64,000 bases of DNA from Raffaelea ambrosiae (lineage: Eukaryota; Ascomycota; Sordariomycetes; Ophiostomatales; Ophiostomataceae), in the NCBI GenBank assembly GCA_002778195.1, contig PCDI01000004.1, forward strand, positions 3,769,334 to 3,833,333. The letters are read 5' to 3'. The notes under the pieces are model-generated. The model was not told where the DNA came from. It saw only the letters and a list, made by a program, of their open reading frames with translations, and did not search any database. Shown here in pieces: positions 21,780 to 33,400 of this stretch. A program made the translations under genes and the position numbers. Every line of letters begins with the position of its first letter. Position 1 is the stretch's first letter.

Positions 21780-21874
21780 TGCGATCAAGACGGCAGGTCA
21801 TGATCGCACAAAGGGGATGTTTAGACAAGTAAAGTAAGAGCTAAGGGCGGCTTCGCCCCCAAATAAGTAGCTCT
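21780..21874. repeat. Two adjacent inverted repeats (potential stem-loops)
   Basis: TGCGATCA (21780-21787) pairs with TGATCGCA (21801-21808). AAGAGCTA (21836-21843) pairs with TAGCTCTT (21867-21874) and encloses a nested GGGCG/CGCCC stem with a GCTT loop (21845-21858). Both outer arms are perfect 8-mers. The role is unknown: structured RNA, mobile-element remnant or chance. Confidence 0.5.
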
Positions 21875-21949
21875 TCGTACCATTGTTATCGGGTTTACTA
21901 GATTGCTCGTAATAACTGCTGCTAAACCAGCCCGTGAATTTGCCGCCGT

Positions 21950-21997
21950 GCAGCCACGCCACAGTTATGCAGCCACGCCACAGTTATGCAGCTACAC
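21950..21997. repeat. 19-bp tandem repeat, 2.5 copies
   Basis: GCAGCCACGCCACAGTTAT at 21950-21968 and 21969-21987 is followed by a degenerate partial third copy to about 21997. Confidence 0.8.
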
Positions 21998-22867
21998 AGT
22001 CAATGCACTATGCGAGCGGGCGGCTGTGCCCCTGTTCCCTTAAAAATCCCCATCAGTGCACCACATTTGAACCACCAAAATCCACCCCAAACGTTTTCAT
22101 CGAGTTTTTGATACCATTGACAAGACCCGACCGAACACTGCTCACCGGCACTTCCTACTTCCTGCTTCCGCAGTCGGCGCTCGTACTGCGAACCTCTCGA
22201 CGTCGGACGCTTGCTCTCAAGTCGTCATGGCCATTATGGAGACCTATGGGGACTACCGACGATTAGCATCGATCACGCAATATGATAAAAGAGCGAGCCA
22301 GCACCACAATGGCGCAGCTCTGGGCCTACCAAACAACCAGGGACGGCAGTCATAAGTAGACTGCTGGAGCCCGCCTTTTGGCCTTTTTATTCTATTTGTT
22401 TGGCCATCTTCTTGCCCTCGGCCGCGCATTTGTTGTTTCCCCCATATCACGCGCTCGTTTTACAGCTGCCAGATTTGTTACCGTCCTGCTGCATGATCAA
22501 GTCGCCATCCCACGACACTTTGTTTGGGCATAAACGGAGGTGCTTTGCGCCGTTGAAGCACGAGGACTGAGGACTTCGGCCTACCGGCTCGCTCCCGATT
22601 TGCATCTCTCGGACACCCGGCACTCTACCCCAACACTGTGATTGGCTACCACCCTTGCTGCACAACCTCCAAATCTGGACTCCAAGTGCATCTGGGGTTC
22701 AGAGGGGAATGCTGGCCTGAAGTCGAATCTCTCTGCCTCTCATTCTAGCCTGCATAGATTGTCCGACTCTTGCAGTTGCGGTTTCACACTTGCTTTACGG
22801 TTGCTGCACACCTGTCCGTCGCACATCCTTGGCCATCACCATCGCCTAGTCAGTTGTGTAGTCAAAC

Positions 22868-24519
22868 ATGCCCATACCGATTAAACGTGTGGCCGTGATT
22901 GGCGCCGGCCCAGCTGGGGCCATAGCCGTGGATGCTCTTGCGCAAGAGAAGACGTTCAGTCTCATCCGCGGCTTTGAGCGCCGTGAGGGTCCCGGTGGCT
23001 GCTGGTATGTTGTAGTTTAGTTGGTTGCCCGTCTGTTTGTTTGTGGTGTGGTTTTAGTTTTGAAGAGTTCTCGTTCTCCTTTGCTAGCTCATCAACAACC
23101 GTGGCTGACATCTCCGTCCCACAGGATCGGCGATGCTTCCCCGCCGCCACCTCTCTTAAACTTTGCAGCTCTTGGCGACCGGACAGCCGACCTCCCTGTC
23201 GCCATCCCCGCGCCACTGCCGGCATCCACTCCCAAGTTGGGCCAGCCGCGCTTCACAGAGTCGTCCATCTACCCATATCTGGAGACCAATGTCGCCGACG
23301 AGGCGATGGCGTTCAGTCAGGAGCCAATCCCGGTCGAGCGCAGCGAGTGGTCAGTTGCAACACACGGACCTGACACGCCTTTCCGCCCGTGGAAGACAAT
23401 GCGGACATACGTGGAGGGACTGCTGGGGCGCCGCGGATACGAAGATGTTTTCACGTACAACACGGCCGTCGAACGGGTGGAGAAAGTGGGCGCAGAATGG
23501 AAGGTGACGCTGCGCAGGAACGGCAAGGAGTCAGACTACTGGTGGGTGGAGTGGTTTGACGCGGTCGTGGTCGCGTCGGGACGCTACTCGGTCCCGTACA
23601 TCCCCAAGATTGAGGGTCTGGATGCCTTTGAGGAGGCCTGTCCGGGCAGCGTTCTGCACAGCAAGATGTATCGAGGGCGCCAGCAGTTTCAAGGCAAGGT
23701 AAGCTGCACACGAGAACGCGAGCACGCGAGCACACGAGCACACGGGAGACCAGAGGAATCGGGCGGCAGACCTTGTGCTAACGTGCCCAGCGTGTTGTCA
23801 CTGTCGGCGCCTCCGTGTCGGCGGCGGACATTGCGACGGATCTTGTCCGGTCAGCGCAGCTGCCCGTGCATTCTGTCGTGCTTGGCCACACCATGAATAT
23901 CTACTTTGGCGGAGAAGCTTTCGAGCACCCAGACATCAAAAAGGAAACCTCCATCAAGAGCGTCTGCGCGGAAACACGGACCGTGAACTTTGCCGACGGC
24001 TCGTCTCTGGCGGATGTCGACTATTTGATCTTTGGTACCGGCTATTCCTGGACGCTCCCGTTCCTGCCTCAGATACGCATCCGTAACAACCGCGTGCCGG
24101 ATCTGTACCAGCACGTCGTCTGGCAGCACGATCCATCGCTTGTTTTTGTGGGCGCTGTCAACACGGGACTCACGTTCAAGATCTTCGAGTGGCAGGCCGT
24201 GTACGCTGCCAGCGTGCTCGCCGGGCGAGGCACTGTGCCCCCATTGGCCGATATGCAAAAGTGGGAGGCAGACCGCATCAAGGAGCGAGGCGACGGGCCA
24301 AAGTTCAACCTGATCTACCCCGATTTCGAGGACTACTTCAACCTGCTGCGGGACCTCGCTGGGGAGGGGCCGGCCGGTGTGGGACGATGGCTGCCGCCGT
24401 TCAAGCAGGAGTGGCTCCGGGCATTTATGGAAGGACACGAAAAGCGCAAAGCAATGTGGCGGCGCAACAACGAAGCTGCACGGGCCGGACAGCAAGAGGG
24501 CAGGACGCCGCGCTTGTGA
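22868..24519 (+). CDS. Flavin-containing monooxygenase-like protein
   Basis: FAD/NADPH-dependent monooxygenase of the FMO/thiol-specific type. Three exons: 22868-23004, 23125-23698, 23791-24519, total 479 residues. Landmarks: N-terminal FAD motif VAVIGAGPAG (residues ~8-17); RFTESSIYPYLETNV, typical of fungal FMO-like proteins; an FMO-identifying-like FEEACPGSVLHSKMY; the NADPH-binding VTVGASVSAADIA; and the FGTGY motif of the C-terminal FAD contact. FMOs oxidise soft N or S nucleophiles; the substrate cannot be read from sequence. The ATG at 22868 gives a normal short lead before the Rossmann strand. A Zn2Cys6 regulator follows 610 bases downstream on the same strand, a pairing often seen in small fungal catabolic or secondary-metabolism modules. 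Confidence 0.88.
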
Positions 24520-25128
24520 CCGTGGATGGGGAGACCAGGCGATCGGTCGGGCTGGCACACTGTCTAGATGTAGATACGGGAGTTGGATGCACGACCCGGT
24601 CGCGGGTGCGATGCGCCGGGTCAACTAGCGGGCCCGGAAATCTCAAAGGCGTGTCTTAACCGCTGTGTATACAGACTGTGTTTGCAACACTCACACAAGC
24701 AGTGTTTCTCGGCGATTCCCCTTCTCGGCGTAGTCAAGACATTGCCGATCCAAGGGCTGTTTGACAGAAGCAAAATAAGTCTCTGATTAGTAACCACCCG
24801 CCCAAGCTGACGGCCTGTCCCCGGCTGGCCTTTCCCCTTTTTATCCGTCTCACGCCTGGACACCCAAAGGAGCAAAGAGCAAAGGGGAGACAACACAAAG
24901 TAGAACGGGCTTATAAGAGCCAGGATCTCCCGGCGAGGTGGCTGCCAGCAGCGTGCTAATCCAGAACACACACGGCTCCGTCGGGGAAGTCTCGTCGAGG
25001 ACGAACACCAACCCCCCCCCCCAAAGAGGGCTTCACGCATTCCGCTTTAGAATTCCCCGCATCTTCTGCAACGCCGCATGGAAAACGACACACACGCATA
25101 GGCCCATCGCCGAAGCACAAGACACACC
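24520..25128. other. Intergenic region, no gene seen
   Basis: 609 bases between the monooxygenase and the Zn2Cys6 gene. It contains a C10 run near 25012 and otherwise nothing recognisable. Confidence 0.5.
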
Positions 25129-27434
25129 ATGGGGCGCGCTCCCACGAGCGGGAACTGCCATACCTGTCGCAAGCGGCGGGTCAAATGCGACAAGACCAAG
25201 CCAGAATGCACGCGCTGCGTCAAGTCCGGCTTCGTATGCGGCGGCTACGAGGCGGTGCTGCGCATCCAGAGCCATGCCGCCGTGGCGGGTGAGGCGCCTG
25301 GCACGTTGCAGCTGGGGACAATCCAGAGCATGACCTCGTTCCCGGCGGCCTCGCCCACTGTGGCGCAGATACGGGCTGTGCGGGCGCGCGAGCGCGCTGC
25401 TGCGCGGGCCAGTGCTGGCACCGGCACTAGCAGGTCGCCAGCCCTCTCGCGAACCGCAGGGCTGGACGCGGCAAGCCGGGAGGGGTCTGGCTCTGCGCAG
25501 CGCGAGGCTGGGGCTTCCAGCAGCAGGGCCCGGCCGTCTGGTGCGGCCCGGGACTCCGCCTCCTCCGGGCTCCACACGGCCGCCACCTGGCGCCAGGTTG
25601 CCCTGCACCCGCCGCAGGATCTGAGCCTGGTCGGCTTTGTCGACGACCTGGCCTTTTCCTACTTCTTCCAGTCGTACGGCTGGATCAACATGCACAGTCT
25701 GCTGCTGCAGGATGCTTCCATGCGCGTGCGGCTGCACGATGACAGCACGACCTACGACAGCCTCCGTGCTCTCTGCTACGGCCTGTTCGGTCGCGACAAG
25801 GGCGTATCTTCCCTCCAGGATGCCGGTCGGCGCATGTATGGCCAGTCGATCGCCGCTCTTCGCGCCAAGATCTCCTCCACGTCCAAGGACGAGCTCGCGT
25901 CGTTGGTGAAGCCCATCTCGCTCATGGGATCGTACTCGGTAGGTGCACACGCCCCAGCCCAGCCCACGCGTACCCGGAGTGTCCAGACACGCGCACAGCT
26001 CACACGAATTCTTGCACGTGTCTAGATCACGGTGGAACAGGACCTGCGCTTCACGCACCATGCCGGCTTGGCACGGATTCTCGAGTTTTGTGGACCAGAG
26101 TACTTTCAGTCACCGGCTCTGCTTCCCATTTTCGAGTCTGTGCGATGGACGTTGGTAAGACTACGGCTCGGCTCTGGAGCGGATCTCCCTCTTTTTTCTC
26201 TTTTTTCTCTTCTCTCACTGGGCTTTTGCTGTCTGTTCTGCTGCTTCCTTGCCCAGCACTGACCGAATACCAGATAGCGGATGCCATGGTTCGCAGAAAA
26301 CACACATTCCTTGAACGGCCCGAATGGAAGGCACGGCCCTGGGCCCTGGACCCGGGGTCCAAAAGCTCCGCCAACAAGCTCCTCGACATTCTGGCGTCCA
26401 TTCCTGCTATTGTTGAGGGAGTCTGGGGCGTCATGGGCGACCGGTTTGAATGGCTGCTGCGCGGCTGCAGCGGGCCGCCCATTGAGCAGGCCGACGCTGT
26501 GGCCAACCTCCAGGCGTGTGTCCTCCGCATCGAGGCTGCTGTGGCCGACTGGCGCAGGGAGTGGGAAGAAGCCAATCCAGGCCTGGCACCACGCATATTG
26601 TCGTGGGCTTTCAGCCTCGCTGCAGACAACACATGCCGGCCCGGTATATACGGCGTGTCGGGCCCCGATGTGTTCGACACGTGCCTTGTTGATAGCCTGC
26701 AGACAGATCCCTTTGCTGCCTCTTCTCCTGGGCCCCCATGGCCATCAAACCCCCAAAGTTGCCCCGTCATCTCCGGTCTCATGCAGGATGCTGCTCTGTA
26801 CGCAACGGCTCTCGTGTGGGCCACCCGTCTGAGCAAATACCTGGACGGCGCCGCCCAGGGGCCTACATGTGTGGACTTTTTCACGTCCCCCTTTCACACA
26901 AACTGCGACTGCCGCAGCACAATGCCCCCAGGACGGTGCCAGACCATTCCTCCGGCGGAAACAGTGCTCAACGTTGACCCGGCTCTGAACTGGAATGCAG
27001 CAACCTGCGCCGTGGCCGTGGCACCAATACGTGTGATCTCTGACGGCCCCTCCTCAGACAGCTGGTCGGTGTCTTCGTCACCAACATCCCCGCGGTTTGT
27101 GTCCGCCGGGCCGCCTCGTGATTCCCTGTATCCAGAAGTCTCCGCAAGCATGCTGGGTCCGTCAGTGCTGCTGCCCGGAGATGTGCGCTTTGCGGCTCAG
27201 TTACGCATACTGGCATGGTTGTGCAAGCGTCTTCCGTTTACGCGAACACACGTGCTACGTACATTGGCGGCCATAGGGTTAGGGCACTGTGCACACGATG
27301 TACGTCCAGTCGAAGGCATCACGGAGGTTGCGTCTGTGGCTGTCTCTCAGGTATTTGACAGCACCGGGTTTGATGGGGCCACCGACGTTCTGCTGCGCAA
27401 CTATCGACAGTCGTCTGTCGTGGCCGGCCCGTGA
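25129..27434 (+). CDS. Zn2Cys6 transcription factor
   Basis: Nuclear DNA-binding regulator. Three exons: 25129-25938, 26026-26154, 26274-27434, total 699 residues. The binuclear zinc cluster is at residues 10-37 with C10, C13, C20, C27, C30 and C37 (CHTCRKRRVKC..TKPECTRC), the standard CX2CX6CX6CX2CX6C layout. A Ser/Ala/Arg-rich low-complexity linker (residues ~75-150) follows. The regulator body begins at LSLVGFVDDLAFSYFF and includes ESVRWTL|IADAMVRRKHTFLERPEWK, the fungal-specific domain pattern of PRO1/ARCA-like or DUF3468 regulators. The start is the only ATG before the cluster. It is a probable local regulator of the upstream monooxygenase, by position only. Confidence 0.88.
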
Positions 27435-29175
27435 GCGTACTGGGGCGGGTCTGCGTTGCCTCAATTTATTTCTTTTGTTCTATTGCACCACTACAATCCC
27501 CGGTGTTGAAAGGGAAGACTGGCGGCTTATCTGGGCCGTAATGGGACATAGAAATGGCTCAGACGCTGAAATAACTGGCTACACGAGGCCAGATTACTCG
27601 GGATTGCGAAAGCATGTGCGAGGCGCAAGGAGGGCGTCTCTATATGTAGACAAACGCATCCAGGCAGAACGGGAAGGGGGCAGTTCATAACAATACAACG
27701 GAATTGTGGATGTCATAAAACAAATGGCACACGAATAATCCCCCACAAACGCAATATTTGTTGATGGGCTTGCCATCTGATGTATTGTGGTCCCAGCCTT
27801 GGGAACAAGAAGACAACAACCTTGTAAAACTGCAATCTGCAATCTGGCTTGGCCTGCGAGAATCTCTAGATCCTGCATGAGTGCCGGGAGTGATTTATCA
27901 GTTGGTAATTCTGAGCTCTAGCCCCTGTATATACTAACAAAAAAATGCCTTGTCTTAGTTTACTTTGATTGACTGGTTATGTGGTTGGGTCGTTTGACCT
28001 TTTCTCCGCCTTTCGCGCACAGTTTGTTGTCCGTATCAATTCCACCACCTTTTACCCCACACAGTAGCCATCTCGCTGTCCATGCCGGCCCTCGTGTTTT
28101 CATATTTTCTGTCACAGTTTATGCCCGTGTGGGCTATTTCAACCTACCCCGACGCCACCAAAAGATCAAGTACGCTCCTTGGCGTACGTCAGACGCGGAG
28201 AAGTTCATACACTTCCACCTCAGATCAAGGAACTACCATAAAATCAGTAGTAGTTCCGACCACAGCATAAACTAACTAGGTGCTGCACAAAGACAGAACT
28301 GCAGTGATTGCCGCCCTGGATAGTTAGTGACGCTGAATACGAGATGTCTGAAACTGCAGTGATTGTAGCCTCTGATCGTCCGTCCGTGTGTCCTTTTTTT
28401 GGTGTGCGTCCTTGACCCTTGCGTCATAAATCATCTTCTAGTGGAGAGGCCGTCGCGCCTCTCGGTGCCTAATCCCAGTCACAGAACCAGGGAAGGGAAC
28501 GGGAATGTCCGGGCATCTCGTCGAGTTTGTCGCAGTGGAAACCAACGAACGATCCTGCCCAGGGCTTGTTCAGACAGCTAAGCCATACCCAATCGAAGTG
28601 ACGCCGCTCTAGCATCTCCTGATTCGTTAGATTATCAAAACCCTTGCCTCTGTGGGCTGCGATACCTGTTGGCATGGTGGTGGATCCGTCTGGAGCTGAC
28701 CTCAAGAGGACGGGTGTCGGACTGAGACGGTGGTTGGCTGTCCAAGTTTTGTCAAGCCATGGGAGCGTGCAAATCTTGAGTCGGGTGCCAAGCCTCCACG
28801 AACACGAGCTGTTGCTCTCGAGTTGGGCAATGATCTTCCGGGGCAGCACATGGAGCCAGCCCGGCGAGTCATCGCTAGCTGCTGTAAGTGTGAGAGCTGG
28901 GACAAAAGTGGCATATCCAAGTGTTGTTGGCCTTGGTGTTGATCCAGAGCTGCATCCTCGTGTCTCGTATTGGCTCTGTTATGCCAAGCTTCGGTCATGG
29001 AATGAAGATTGGTGGTCTTTCGGCGGCTGCTAAAAAAAAGTATAAAAGCATACGAACGTGTCAATCTTTCTCGTGCACTTGTGTGAAACTCAAGAGCCTC
29101 CGGTCGAGCACTTCAAGAAAGCTTCAAAGAACATCAAGGACCCCCCAAAAAAGCCTCCTCGCAATATCCAACACA
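27435..29175. other. Gene-poor region
   Basis: 1.74 kb with no recognisable gene. Short open frames on both strands (for example 28469-28849 minus) lack family resemblance. It ends with the promoter of the secreted protein at 29176. Confidence 0.55.
29041..29048 (+). promoter_or_regulatory. TATA box of the secreted CBM52-like gene
   Basis: TATAAAAG about 130 bases upstream of the ATG at 29176, followed by a C/A-rich leader typical of strongly expressed fungal genes. Confidence 0.5.
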
Positions 29176-29937
29176 ATGACCAAGTCTGCTATTCCAATCG
29201 CAGCGAGTCTCATCCTGAGCCTTGGCTTGTCTGCCAATGCACAACTGCAAACATGCGGCACGGCCCGGTACGACCCCAGCCAGTACGTGTGCCACGACAA
29301 CAACTTCTTGTGCCCCATCGTGGCCGGCGAGGGTCTGTCGTACTGCAACGGTGCCTGCTACAGCAAGTTTATCTACACTTGCACCAACAATGTCCTCTCC
29401 CAGCTCAGCGAGCTGGCTGCGGGCACCCCCTTTTCTCTGACGAGCTCCAACCCGGCCGTGCCGGCTGTTGACGGTCTCAGCGTCACTGCCTGTGGCCAGA
29501 CGTGGACCGTTGGCGGGCCTGTGTGTACGTACTGCCCGGAAAGCGTTCCGAGTGGCGCTTGCCCAACTGCATCTACATCAGCCGTCATCACAGCCGGCTC
29601 GAACAGCTGCGGTATGGCTGTCTCTGTACCTGGCGGCCAGCAGGTCTACCTGGACCCTTCGTGGTCGGTCGGGTACACACAGGCGCACTCGGCATCCATC
29701 CCGTCCGGGTCTGTCACAGGCGGACTGGTGGCTTTCACCGGTGGCAACTCACCCGGGTTCATTAATTTGAACTCCGGAGGCTGGGGCTGGTACGTGTGCC
29801 CTGCGACCGGAGCCAAGGGGTACACACTGCACGCTGCCAATGCGTCGTCGCAGGCTACCTTGACGGCTTGCACACCGATCAATCTCAAGGTGAACCCACT
29901 ACCCTCAAGCACCGTGGGCGCTTGGCAGTATACATAA
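29176..29937 (+). CDS. Small secreted protein with CBM52-like domain
   Basis: Single exon, 253 residues. The signal peptide MTKSAIPIAASLILSLGLSA is followed by NAQ. The mature N-terminus is a ~55-residue Cys-rich module (CGTARYDPSQYVCHDNNFLC, then CNGACYSKFIYTC) that resembles the carbohydrate-binding domain CBM52 (Pfam Carb_bind) first described on a fission-yeast endo-1,3-beta-glucanase. Six or more Cys are spaced as in that module. The rest (residues ~120-253; CGMAVSVPGGQQVYLDPSWSVG, GWGWYVCPATG) is a second, probably beta-rich domain that I do not recognise; no catalytic motif is seen. It is likely a cell-wall or glycan-binding secreted protein. The frame is open ~85 codons upstream, but the signal peptide fixes the start. 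Confidence 0.78.
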   Translation: MTKSAIPIAASLILSLGLSANAQLQTCGTARYDPSQYVCHDNNFLCPIVAGEGLSYCNGACYSKFIYTCTNNVLSQLSELAAGTPFSLTSSNPAVPAVDGLSVTACGQTWTVGGPVCTYCPESVPSGACPTASTSAVITAGSNSCGMAVSVPGGQQVYLDPSWSVGYTQAHSASIPSGSVTGGLVAFTGGNSPGFINLNSGGWGWYVCPATGAKGYTLHAANASSQATLTACTPINLKVNPLPSSTVGAWQYT

Positions 29938-30415
29938 GAGCGCAAATGGAAAGAAAGGAGGACGCCAGCCAGAATTGTTACAGGATTGTTACCGTGGAAG
30001 AAGATCAGAAGACTAGGGGAGACGGATGTCAGAACAGCTTGGAACTCTCAACTTTAGCTGTCGCAACATATGCCTGCTGCTAAGCACTTCTTGTTCCATG
30101 AAATGATCTCTTCTTGAAATATGTTCCAGGTCCCAATAACGTGCCATGTCAGCAGAAATAGGGGTATGGGCACGTGTACTTTTATCGTTGTACATTTCAT
30201 GAAGTAATCGTGAGTTGTTTGGTCGGTGTTGCCGCCCTTACGTGCCGGAAATGCAGCAGCAGCGCTAGCTGGGAAATGAAACCCCCAAACAGAAATCAGA
30301 CAAACACGTCAAGAAGCTCGATCAAAACCAGGCAGCAGAGTATCGCAGCACAAAGATATCAATATAGACACTTAAGAAGATATCTTCCCCGTGGGGCGAG
30401 TGGCTATCTCACATA
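29938..30415. other. Convergent 3' intergenic region
   Basis: 478 bases between two convergent genes, presumably both 3' UTRs. Nothing else is seen. Confidence 0.5.
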
Positions 30416-33400
30416 TCATGTGGCTCTAGTGGCTCTAGTGGGCGAGTTGGCAGTGTCAACGACCGCAATGTCTCGGCCCATTTCGAGGTCATCGCCAGCC
30501 CGGCCCATCCGCATGCGCTCGAAGCTTGTCCAGCCCCTCCCGCCAATACCACCGCCGTCATTGCTGCTGCCACTGTGCTTGCGACTGGAGGCTGCAGCTG
30601 CTGCCGATGCCGTTAGCGAACTCGACTCGGGGCGAAGACCAGCCGGGGCCCAGTGCGGCTGGAGAGGTCGTTGCTGCTGCATCCTCTGATGAGACGTCTG
30701 AGGCAGTTGCAGATACCGAGCCTCATCATAGCTGGAGCGCAGCCGCCAGGAGCCTCCTCCTCCTCCTTCGCCTACTCTTCCCTTGTAGCTGGCCACGGCA
30801 ATACCAGTAGTTGATGCACCCTCTCTCATTCCGCCGCTGTCGACTTGGCTCCGCAGATGAGCTAGCCCTCTTGTCTTCTCGGCCATGTCCAATGTATCGC
30901 TTTCATTACTGTCGCGTTTCCCACCGTTGCCACTGGGGCTGTTATTGCCTCCTTGGGTACCAGTACACTGTCGCCCACGCCGCCATGGAAGACGCAAGCT
31001 TGGAGTGTGAATGCTTCCAAAGAAACCGTAAACGGCATCGTATATGTCGGCCACTGTAAAAGCCATAATGACCAGCGGAATCGAGATTCCCAACCCAATT
31101 CCAAACATATACTTGGACACATATCCCAGTGTCAAGCTGTCCTGCCATTCCTTAATCTGCATGGAGAAGAACGCGGCGATAAAGGACATGGGCAAAAAGA
31201 TAATGGTCACAATGGTAAACGTCATGATGGTCTGGCCCTGACGCGCTGCAATCACAGCGTGATCTCGAGCAAACCGCGCCTCGAGTGCGTTCGAGTGCTT
31301 CTGCTTAAGGTCCAGTAGATGCGTTAAGCTGATGTAGATGCTCTCAGCCTGACGGTCCATGCGGTCAATATCCCTTTGATGGGTCTCGAGAGCTCGTTTT
31401 TGCTCCCGAGCACGCTTTCGGATCTCGGCCATGACGCTGTCTAGGTTGGGGCTGCCCGCTGTTCCGTAGCCGCCACTGCCACCTGCTCCATGGGAACCAT
31501 TCATACCTCCTAGACCTCCACCCCCAGCAGCGCCACCGCGTCGAAGCGATGCGCCATCGTGTCGCAGCTCGTCGACCAGATTGGTCTCAAACTCCTCGAG
31601 AGTGGCCATCTGGGAGCCAAGGACGACAGCCAGAATATTCAACTCGTCACGAATATCTTTGATTTCAGCAAGCAGCGAGGTCTCTGTTCCAATATCGAGC
31701 AGGGCATCAGGGAATACCGGCACGGTTTTGGGCAGATCGTGATGGTCATGATACAGGGGTCGGTCGGCACTAGACGGCATGCTGATACCGACGCCAGCAC
31801 CGCCGTGAACGCCAGCAGAAGTGGCAGCGGGGCCCTTACCATCCATCTCCGCCAGACGCGTTAGCGACGGTGACGATGAAAATGTTGAGGTCAATGGATC
31901 AGCGTTGTTGCGCCGCCGCGGCCGACGATGTAGCTCCAGCCACTCAGCGGACAGTTCGGAGGCTTTGTTAAATCGACTGAACAGCTCGCTCTCGGTGTTG
32001 GTGACTAGACCAATAGAACTTTCAAACATGTCGAGAAATTGAAACTCCTGATCCGCCAGGCGGTAACGATCGAACATGCCAGAGCAACGGTTTATGATAA
32101 CCATGGATAGGTCATATACGGACAGGATTGGTGGGCGAGTTTTTGCGTTGGTCTCCTCGATAATTCCGTCAACAACGTTGAGCGGGTCGCGGTTGGGCTG
32201 GTCCCAGCGCTGCGGGAAACAGGTGATGACCAGATCGTGGCCGAGAACCCACAACCATAGCTGGTCGACCATGAAGACTTTCTTCTCCACGCTGTGGCGT
32301 TTGCAGTAGCGGTAGACGACTTGGTCAATGTCACGGATAGATGTGTCGATGCCATGGTAGAAGAACTGGTCTAGAGTACGACGCGGGTGTAGCGGGGGCG
32401 TATTGCACAGGTATCCCTTGACAAGCATGGCATCTTTAGAAGAACCTGGAGGCGGGTCCCAGCCCTGGCGGACGCGGCCGATGATACGGGTCATGTTCTG
32501 GCGACGCTCGTCCGTTTCGTAGTGTAGAAATGGCATCTAGAACGTTGTTAGTTCGGGGCGGGAAGACTTGTCTGTTTTCTTTTAGAAGTCATGAGGTGGT
32601 GTAACAAGGATAAAGGAGAAAAAAAAAAAAAAAAGGGGGGGGGGGGGTAGCATGCGCAACAATCGTCACAGCGTGAAAGCATTTATAAATCAATGACGTA
32701 CAAACAGCACAATCTTGCTGTTGGTAAAGGGCAGCTTCGAGGTCTCCAGGATAACCGGTCCCTGGGCAGCACGCGCCTTGAGGGCTTTCGTGCCTGGCGG
32801 GTTGTCCGGCGGGCCATTTCTCCGCTTTGCACGCCGCGGATGCCTCTCTGCTATCAACTCGCCCTTGCCCTTCTTCTTTGGCATCTCCGAACGTGGTGTC
32901 CCGCCACCGTTTTCGTCGAAATGCCTATCATGAGTCGACTTTTTGGGCGCCGACTCACTGCCACTGCCGCCGACATCACTGATATCGTTGTTGCGCTCGA
33001 GCACCACGCTAGAAGCGAGAGCTGTTGATGCTGTGCTCAGACCAGTCGGCTCCTCAACCAGGGTCGGATGCTTGCTCTCTTTGGGTTCCGCAGTGGGTGA
33101 CGAGGATAGAGGCTGGAGAGAGGGGATTCGGTGGCAAAAAGTTCGCATAAAATGAGCGTGGGCCAGCGGGCCTCTGTGCTCCTGGTCGAAGCATTTCTCC
33201 AGTGCCTTGAACGCTTCGATGTCGCGGTGTCCGCCCTCGATAAACCACTTGGACAGCAACGTCTGTGGAATAGTTAGCATGAGAGGGTGGGACGGGTGTG
33301 AACTCGGTCTGGCGGCGGTCTCACCTCGGCCCAGGCAATCTGGTATGGAAGGTTAGCTTCCGTCGTTGGCACTGGCATGGGCTCTCGCTCAACGCAAGGG

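Larger units (their letters stand above)
20754..22867. other. Gene-free region with assembly gap
   Basis: 2.1 kb without a recognisable gene. It contains the N-gap at 21560-21619, two adjacent inverted repeats (21780-21874) and a 19-bp tandem repeat (21950-21997). The last few hundred bases are the promoter of the flavin monooxygenase. Confidence 0.6.

Noticed and set aside
25033..26061. 342-codon minus-strand open frame
   Set aside because: Antisense to the zinc-cluster gene in GC-rich sequence. The zinc cluster and splice sites decide for the plus strand.
28921..29175. Upstream in-frame extension of the secreted protein
   Set aside because: It would bury the signal peptide, and a TATA box at 29041 lies inside it.
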